Source: Bacteroidota bacterium | GTDB lineage: Bacteria > Bacteroidota > Bacteroidia > Chitinophagales > Chitinophagaceae | Direction of reading: 5' to 3' | NCBI GenBank assembly: GCA_023423285.1 | Contig: JAFAFV010000228.1 | Location: 1 to 17,555, forward strand | DNA length: 17,555 bases | Shown here: positions 13,943-17,555 of the stretch, piece after piece | How positions within the stretch are numbered: the first letter of the stretch is position 1 | Layout: each line of letters begins with the position of its first letter | Notes under the pieces: generated by a model | The model's database searches: none | What the model was told of the DNA's origin: nothing | What the model saw: the letters and a program-made list of their open reading frames with translations, nothing else | Program-made: the position numbers and the translations under genes

Positions 13943-14084
13943 GCCCAATACAATTTGGGCATACAAACTATTCATAGCTATATGATATTTAACTAATAAC
14001 AATTTTATGAAATAGCCATAAATTGCCCATACCCGGAAAAATGATTATTGAGACCCTTCCCTGCCTACCAACAGGCAGGCTTTT
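13943..14084 (+). ncRNA. structured cdd leader, or a separate small RNA ending in a terminator
   Basis: This part of the 256-base gap before cdd holds two hairpins. The first is GCCCAA (13943-13948) with TTGGGC (13955-13960). The last is CCTGCCT (14060-14066) with AGGCAGG (14073-14079), followed by CTTTTA, which resembles an intrinsic terminator. TGGGCA (13956-13961) could instead pair with TGCCCA (14024-14029), giving two exclusive folds. The segment could be an attenuator for cdd or a roughly 150-base stand-alone RNA. No known riboswitch class is recognised. Confidence 0.35.
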
Positions 14085-14111
14085 ACTATTTAAAAAAATT
14101 AAAATACAAAG

Positions 14112-14597
14112 ATGAAAGAAAAGAAATTTCAGTTTACATACAAAGTATATAAAAGCTCTGCTGACCTAGTTGAAGAAGATGCTGCGTTGTTGCAGCAGGC
14201 GCGGAAGGCCACTAAAAAATCTTATGCTCCTTATTCGCGCTTTAACGTGGCTTGTGCGGCAAAGCTTGAAAATGGCCGTACTGTTATAGGCACCAATCAG
14301 GAAAACGCTTCTTACCCTGTCACCATTTGTGCAGAACGTTCTTTGCTGGCTGCTGTAGGCACACAATATGCAGATGAACCTATTGAAACGCTTGCTGTAA
14401 CCTACTCACCTGTGGATGGTGAAAGCAAGCATCCCATTTCTCCGTGCGGCATGTGCCGACAGGCTTTGACTGAATATGAAAAGCGCGCCGGTAAATCCAT
14501 CCGGCTCATCTTATCTGGTATGGAAGGCGCCGTGTACATTGTAAGCAGTGCTAAAGACCTGCTGCCATTGGCTTTCAGCGACGAGGACCTTTCATAA
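14112..14597 (+). CDS. cdd: cytidine deaminase
   Basis: The 161-residue enzyme converts cytidine and deoxycytidine to uridine and deoxyuridine (EC 3.5.4.5) in pyrimidine salvage. The zinc site is complete: TICAER gives Cys73 and the catalytic Glu75, and PCGMCRQ gives Cys112 and Cys115. This three-Cys set marks the short, homotetrameric class. The substrate-binding block YAPYSRFNVACA (38-49) is also typical. An N-terminal extension of about 20 residues precedes the usual start of the domain, as in other Bacteroidota members. A 24-codon frame (14041-14115) ends in an ATGA overlap with this start, and a terminator-like hairpin lies within it. It converges with the DUF4112 gene three bases after its stop. 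Confidence 0.95.
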   Translation: MKEKKFQFTYKVYKSSADLVEEDAALLQQARKATKKSYAPYSRFNVACAAKLENGRTVIGTNQENASYPVTICAERSLLAAVGTQYADEPIETLAVTYSPVDGESKHPISPCGMCRQALTEYEKRAGKSIRLILSGMEGAVYIVSSAKDLLPLAFSDEDLS

Positions 14598-14600
14598 TAA

Positions 14601-15113
14601 TTAAAAATTTAGAGGTGTAAGCTCGTTCAGATAATTGATCAGCCACTGCATGGCTTTGAAAGACAGATAAACTACCAGTGCCAGTATAATAATTGTAGAA
14701 ACTAACACGCCCACGATAACCGGTTTGGCGCTTCCCTGGTGTTTGCCCTGTGTATAATGCTCATTGAGAAGTTTTACATTACGAGTATTGGCCTTGTAAG
14801 CAAAATCAAAGATCCATCCCAGAAAAGGAATGGCACCCACAAGTGCATCCAGTGTAGCATTGCCCAGCATTTTTACAGCCAGTTTACCCGACACGCCATA
14901 ACGCAGCATGGTTATGATCAAAGCTACCGATACCAGATAACCACCCAAGTCACCGGCAACAGGTATGACATTCAAAAGCGGGTCGATGCCAAACTTAAAA
15001 CCTCCGATTGAAAACTGCTCATCCATAAGCCTGGTAACGCGTCTTACCATTTTCAGACGCGGGTCATCCGGCAATTGTGGCAGAGGCCGTGCTTTATTTG
15101 TTATACTTTTCAA
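14601..15113 (-). CDS. DUF4112-type membrane protein
   Basis: The protein is up to 170 residues and resembles the DUF4112 family: a basic stretch, then DEQFSIGGFKFGIDPLLNVIPVAGD, then two closely spaced hydrophobic segments (about 70-90 and 92-111), the second including AIPFLGWIFDFAYKANTRN. A third membrane segment lies near residues 131-153 (PVIVGVLVSTIIILALVVYL). The function is unknown. The first codon is TTG at 15113, just after an in-frame stop; the first ATG in frame, at 15050 (residue 22), would still keep the conserved domain but removes a conserved-looking basic helix. The gene is convergent with cdd and 70 bases downstream of the Nudix gene on the same strand, so the two may be co-transcribed. 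Confidence 0.85.
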   Translation of the reverse strand: MKSITNKARPLPQLPDDPRLKMVRRVTRLMDEQFSIGGFKFGIDPLLNVIPVAGDLGGYLVSVALIITMLRYGVSGKLAVKMLGNATLDALVGAIPFLGWIFDFAYKANTRNVKLLNEHYTQGKHQGSAKPVIVGVLVSTIIILALVVYLSFKAMQWLINYLNELTPLNF

Positions 15114-15183
15114 ATGATATTACGGGGGTTTATGCATGTTTTCATCAACATATATGCCACTCTGTAAAAACTTTTTACTCTGC

Positions 15184-15747
15184 TTACAACCGTCCTTCCA
15201 GCATCATCAGTTTAGCTTTCATAACGGTGGCCACGGTAATGGCGTCTGTAATGTTTCCTTCCATCACCATTTTATATAGTTTGTCAAATGGCAGCTTTTT
15301 TACAGTTAGCTGTTCTGTTTCTTCGGGGCTGGCTGTTGTTTGCAGCAGGCCCGTAGCAATAAACACCACTGAAAGCTCATCACTTACGGAGTTTGACAGA
15401 TGCATTCTTAATATTTCCTGCCAGTTGTCTGCAATCAGGCCGGTTTCTTCCAGCAATTCGCGTTTGGCAGCTTCCAGGTGGCTGGTTCCTTCCGGGCCAC
15501 CGCCTTCGGGTATTTCCCAGCTGTATTCATTCAACACAAATCGGTATTGTCCCACAAGATAGGTGTTGTACGCATCATCCAAAGCCAGTACGCCAATAGC
15601 TGTATTTTTAAAATGTATTTTGCCGTAAATGCCTGTACCGCCCGAAGGGTTGATCACGTCGTATTCCATTACATTGATCCACTTATTATCATATACTTCT
15701 CTGGATCCGTTCACCTTCCACGGGTTGGTTGTTTCATCTATCATCAT
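15184..15747 (-). CDS. Nudix hydrolase, ADP-ribose pyrophosphatase-like
   Basis: The 187-residue protein has the layout of the ADP-ribose pyrophosphatase (NudF-like) group: an N-terminal strand domain (about 10-45), then VLALDDAYNTYLVGQYR and the WEIPEGGG approach to the Nudix box. The box (residues 82-104, ending RELLEETGL) has the metal-binding RE..EE core (Arg96, Glu97, Glu100, Glu101) intact. The first Glu of the consensus G-x5-E is Thr88 here. Such enzymes cleave ADP-ribose or related nucleoside diphosphates to monophosphates in the cytoplasm; the exact substrate is not certain. Two ATG codons in a row start the gene (15747 and 15744). A near-consensus -7 element ends four bases before the first. 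Confidence 0.93.
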   Translation of the reverse strand: MMIDETTNPWKVNGSREVYDNKWINVMEYDVINPSGGTGIYGKIHFKNTAIGVLALDDAYNTYLVGQYRFVLNEYSWEIPEGGGPEGTSHLEAAKRELLEETGLIADNWQEILRMHLSNSVSDELSVVFIATGLLQTTASPEETEQLTVKKLPFDKLYKMVMEGNITDAITVATVMKAKLMMLEGRL

Positions 15748-15751
15748 GAGC

Positions 15752-15759
15752 CGAAAATA
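15752..15759 (-). promoter_or_regulatory. near-consensus -7 element directly before the Nudix gene
   Basis: On the minus strand this reads TATTTTCG, one mismatch from TAnnTTTG, and ends four bases before the ATG at 15747. The spacing equals that seen at purC and prmC. Confidence 0.35.
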
Positions 15760-15806
15760 AGACTATTTATCTGATACATATTTTATGTTTGCCTGCGCAC
15801 ATCTAA

Positions 15807-15829
15807 CAACCCGCGGAGTGCGCGGGTTG
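15807..15829 (-). terminator. GC-rich hairpin after the prolyl oligopeptidase gene
   Basis: CAACCCGCG (15807-15815) pairs perfectly with CGCGGGTTG (15821-15829) around a five-base loop, 23 bases past the stop codon of the minus-strand gene. The T-tail is short, so termination may be partial or helped by Rho. Confidence 0.65.
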
Positions 15830-15852
15830 CATTCATATCAGAATCAAAATTG

Positions 15853-17555
15853 CTATTTAAAATCCATTCCCAGGTTATACATGGTAAATGCCCAGATGTC
15901 GGCAGCTTCTTCAATCACTTTACTGGTAGGCTTTCCGGCGCCGTGGCCGGCATTGGTTTCAATACGAATGAGTACGGGGTTAGGCCCCTCGTGGTATTCC
16001 TGCAGGCGTGCCGCAAACTTAAAGGAGTGCGCCGGCACTACCCTGTCATCATGATCGCCGGTGGTAATAAGCGTGGCGGGGTAATGCAGCCCCTTCTTTA
16101 AATTATGATAAGGCGAGTAGCCGTACAGGTATGGAAAATGCTGCGCAGAATCGCTGCTGCCATATTCGGTGACCCATCCCCAGCCCACTGTAAATTTTTG
16201 AAAGCGCAGCATGTCAAGCACACCCACCTGTGGAATGGCTACTTTAAATAATTCCGGGCGCTGCGTCATGGCCGCGCCTACCTGCAGGCCGCCGTTGCTA
16301 CCGCCGCGTATGGCTATTTTATTGCTGTTGGTGTATTTTTCTTTAATGAGGTATTCTGCAGCGCCAATAAAATCGTCAAACACATTTTGCTTGTTCAAAA
16401 GCATTCCTGCTTTATGCCACTGTTCACCATACTCGCTGCCGCCACGCAGGTTTACCACCGCGTAAATGCCTCCCTGCTCCGCAAAAAATGCATTGCTGAT
16501 GCTGAAGCCTGGCGTCATGGGTATATTAAACCCTCCGTAACCATACAGCATCACAGGATTGGCGCCGGTTTTCTTTAACCCTTTTTTGTAGAGTAAAAAA
16601 ATAGGCACTCTCGTTCCGTCCTTACTGGTAAAAAATACCTGCTCGGTTACAAGGTCATCGGTGTTCATTTTTACTTCACTGGTTTTATACACGGTAGATT
16701 TACCAGTGCCGATATGGTACCTGTAAATTGTACCCGGTTTGTTAAAAGAAGAGAATGAATAGAAAAACTCAGTGTCTTTCGCCTCGGCCCCGAAACCGCC
16801 TGCAGACCCAATTCCAGGCAGTTTTACATCTCTGATAAGTTTGCCGTCGTAGGTGTATTGAACAATTTTAGAACTAGCGTCTTTCAGATAATTCAAAAAC
16901 AAATTGCCACCTCCCGTTCCAACACCCTGTAAAGCTTCTTTTTTTTCTGCCACCACTATTTTCCACTGGTCGCGCGCGGTATTCTTAGGATCAACAAGCA
17001 CTACCCGGTAATTAGGCGCTTTGTAATTGGTGTGTACAAGCAGTTTACTCCCCGCGTTATCTATCACCGAACTTTCTGTATCAAATCCTTTTACCAGCAA
17101 ACTGAAACCAGTCTGTTTGGCATCTTTCAGATCCCGATACCAAACTTCATTACCGCTGGTACCTTCGCTGATATTTAAGATTAAAAAGCGCTGATCTTCG
17201 GTGAGGCCTGCTCCAAAATAGCGCAACGGGTTTTTCTTATCCTCGTAAACAATCTTATCGGCAGACTGCGGCGTACCAATTTTATGAAAATATACTTTCT
17301 GGAATTCGTTCTTGCCGCTCAACTTACTTTTTTCATTGGGCTTTTCATAGCCGCTGTAATAAAAACCTTCCTCCCCCTTCCATGAAGCGCCGCCAAATTT
17401 TGTCCATTCAATTTTATCGCCCATCAACTCTTTTGTTTCAGCATTCATTACAAATATTTCAGACCAGTCGCTGCCGGCTTTCGACACTGAATAAGCCACT
17501 CTTTTACCAGATTTTGAAAATGATACACTGCCCAGTGCAGCAATGCCATCTGCGC
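15853..17555 (-). CDS. prolyl oligopeptidase family serine peptidase (5' end cut by the window edge)
   Basis: The reading frame continues unbroken to the right edge, so the N-terminus is missing; the GTG near 17499 is an internal Val. About 566 residues are visible. The N-terminal part is the beta-propeller (repeats such as SVSFSKSGKRVAYSVSKAGSDW, then FGAGLTEDQRFLILNISEG). The C-terminal alpha/beta-hydrolase domain has the catalytic Ser in RGGSNGG (codon 16297-16299), the Asp in the DHDDRVVPAHS motif and the His in NAGHGAGKP. This is the S9A set for enzymes that cut after Pro in short peptides. Full-length relatives are about 680-720 residues, so roughly 120-150 are missing. Whether it has a signal peptide cannot be seen. 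Confidence 0.96.
   Translation of the reverse strand, partial: ADGIAALGSVSFSKSGKRVAYSVSKAGSDWSEIFVMNAETKELMGDKIEWTKFGGASWKGEEGFYYSGYEKPNEKSKLSGKNEFQKVYFHKIGTPQSADKIVYEDKKNPLRYFGAGLTEDQRFLILNISEGTSGNEVWYRDLKDAKQTGFSLLVKGFDTESSVIDNAGSKLLVHTNYKAPNYRVVLVDPKNTARDQWKIVVAEKKEALQGVGTGGGNLFLNYLKDASSKIVQYTYDGKLIRDVKLPGIGSAGGFGAEAKDTEFFYSFSSFNKPGTIYRYHIGTGKSTVYKTSEVKMNTDDLVTEQVFFTSKDGTRVPIFLLYKKGLKKTGANPVMLYGYGGFNIPMTPGFSISNAFFAEQGGIYAVVNLRGGSEYGEQWHKAGMLLNKQNVFDDFIGAAEYLIKEKYTNSNKIAIRGGSNGGLQVGAAMTQRPELFKVAIPQVGVLDMLRFQKFTVGWGWVTEYGSSDSAQHFPYLYGYSPYHNLKKGLHYPATLITTGDHDDRVVPAHSFKFAARLQEYHEGPNPVLIRIETNAGHGAGKPTSKVIEEAADIWAFTMYNLGMDFK

Noticed and set aside
15785..16578. Plus-strand frames opposite the prolyl oligopeptidase
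   Set aside because: The minus-strand gene has all catalytic motifs; the plus frames are shadows of it.
17497..17499. GTG as the start of the prolyl oligopeptidase
   Set aside because: The frame continues to the window edge with typical propeller sequence, so this codon is an internal Val and the gene is simply truncated.

Overview
The window looks like a stretch of ordinary chromosome from a member of the Bacteroidota, most likely the Chitinophagaceae or a close relative. The family-level call is inference. The support is: several exact TAnnTTTG -7 promoter elements with no convincing Shine-Dalgarno sequences; an AT-leaning base composition; a TonB-dependent receptor with an N-terminal carboxypeptidase-regulatory-like domain beside a FAS1 (fasciclin) lipoprotein; small RRM and cold-shock RNA-binding proteins; and a secreted S8 protease of a type common in this phylum. 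No transposase, integrase, tRNA, rRNA or CRISPR array was seen.

Layout. Positions 3-125 hold the tail of an unidentified protein. Positions 160-1327 hold a promoter, a long leader and three same-strand genes for small nucleic-acid-binding proteins: an RRM protein, a candidate Sm-like small beta protein, and a cold-shock domain with a basic tail. Convergent to these is a heavy-metal-binding (HMA) protein. Positions 1620-5656 (minus) are a TonB receptor-FAS1 lipoprotein operon closed by a terminator. Divergent from it is purC (purine synthesis). Next come an unknown lipoprotein (minus) and a plus-strand pair of exported proteins: a lactonase-type beta-propeller and a rhodanese-thioredoxin fusion. 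Positions 9274-10924 (minus) are ribD (riboflavin synthesis) overlapping a YigZ/IMPACT family gene. Divergent from ribD is prmC (release-factor methylation), then a 55-codon small gene with a palindrome before it and a strong terminator after it. A subtilisin-like protease, cytidine deaminase (cdd) with a long structured leader, a DUF4112-type membrane protein, a Nudix hydrolase and a prolyl oligopeptidase (cut by the right edge) complete the window.

Functionally the region is a mosaic of housekeeping nucleotide and cofactor genes and cell-envelope genes rather than one dedicated system. The most notable items are the three-gene RNA-binding cluster; a recurring arrangement in which a TAnnTTTG element ends four or five bases before the start codon (purC, ribD, prmC, and Nudix with one mismatch), which predicts leaderless or nearly leaderless mRNAs; the small gene at 11844-12011; and the cdd leader, where a terminator-like hairpin lies inside a 24-codon reading frame whose stop overlaps the cdd start. 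I see no clear defence, secretion or biosynthetic cluster that would count as an obviously new system.
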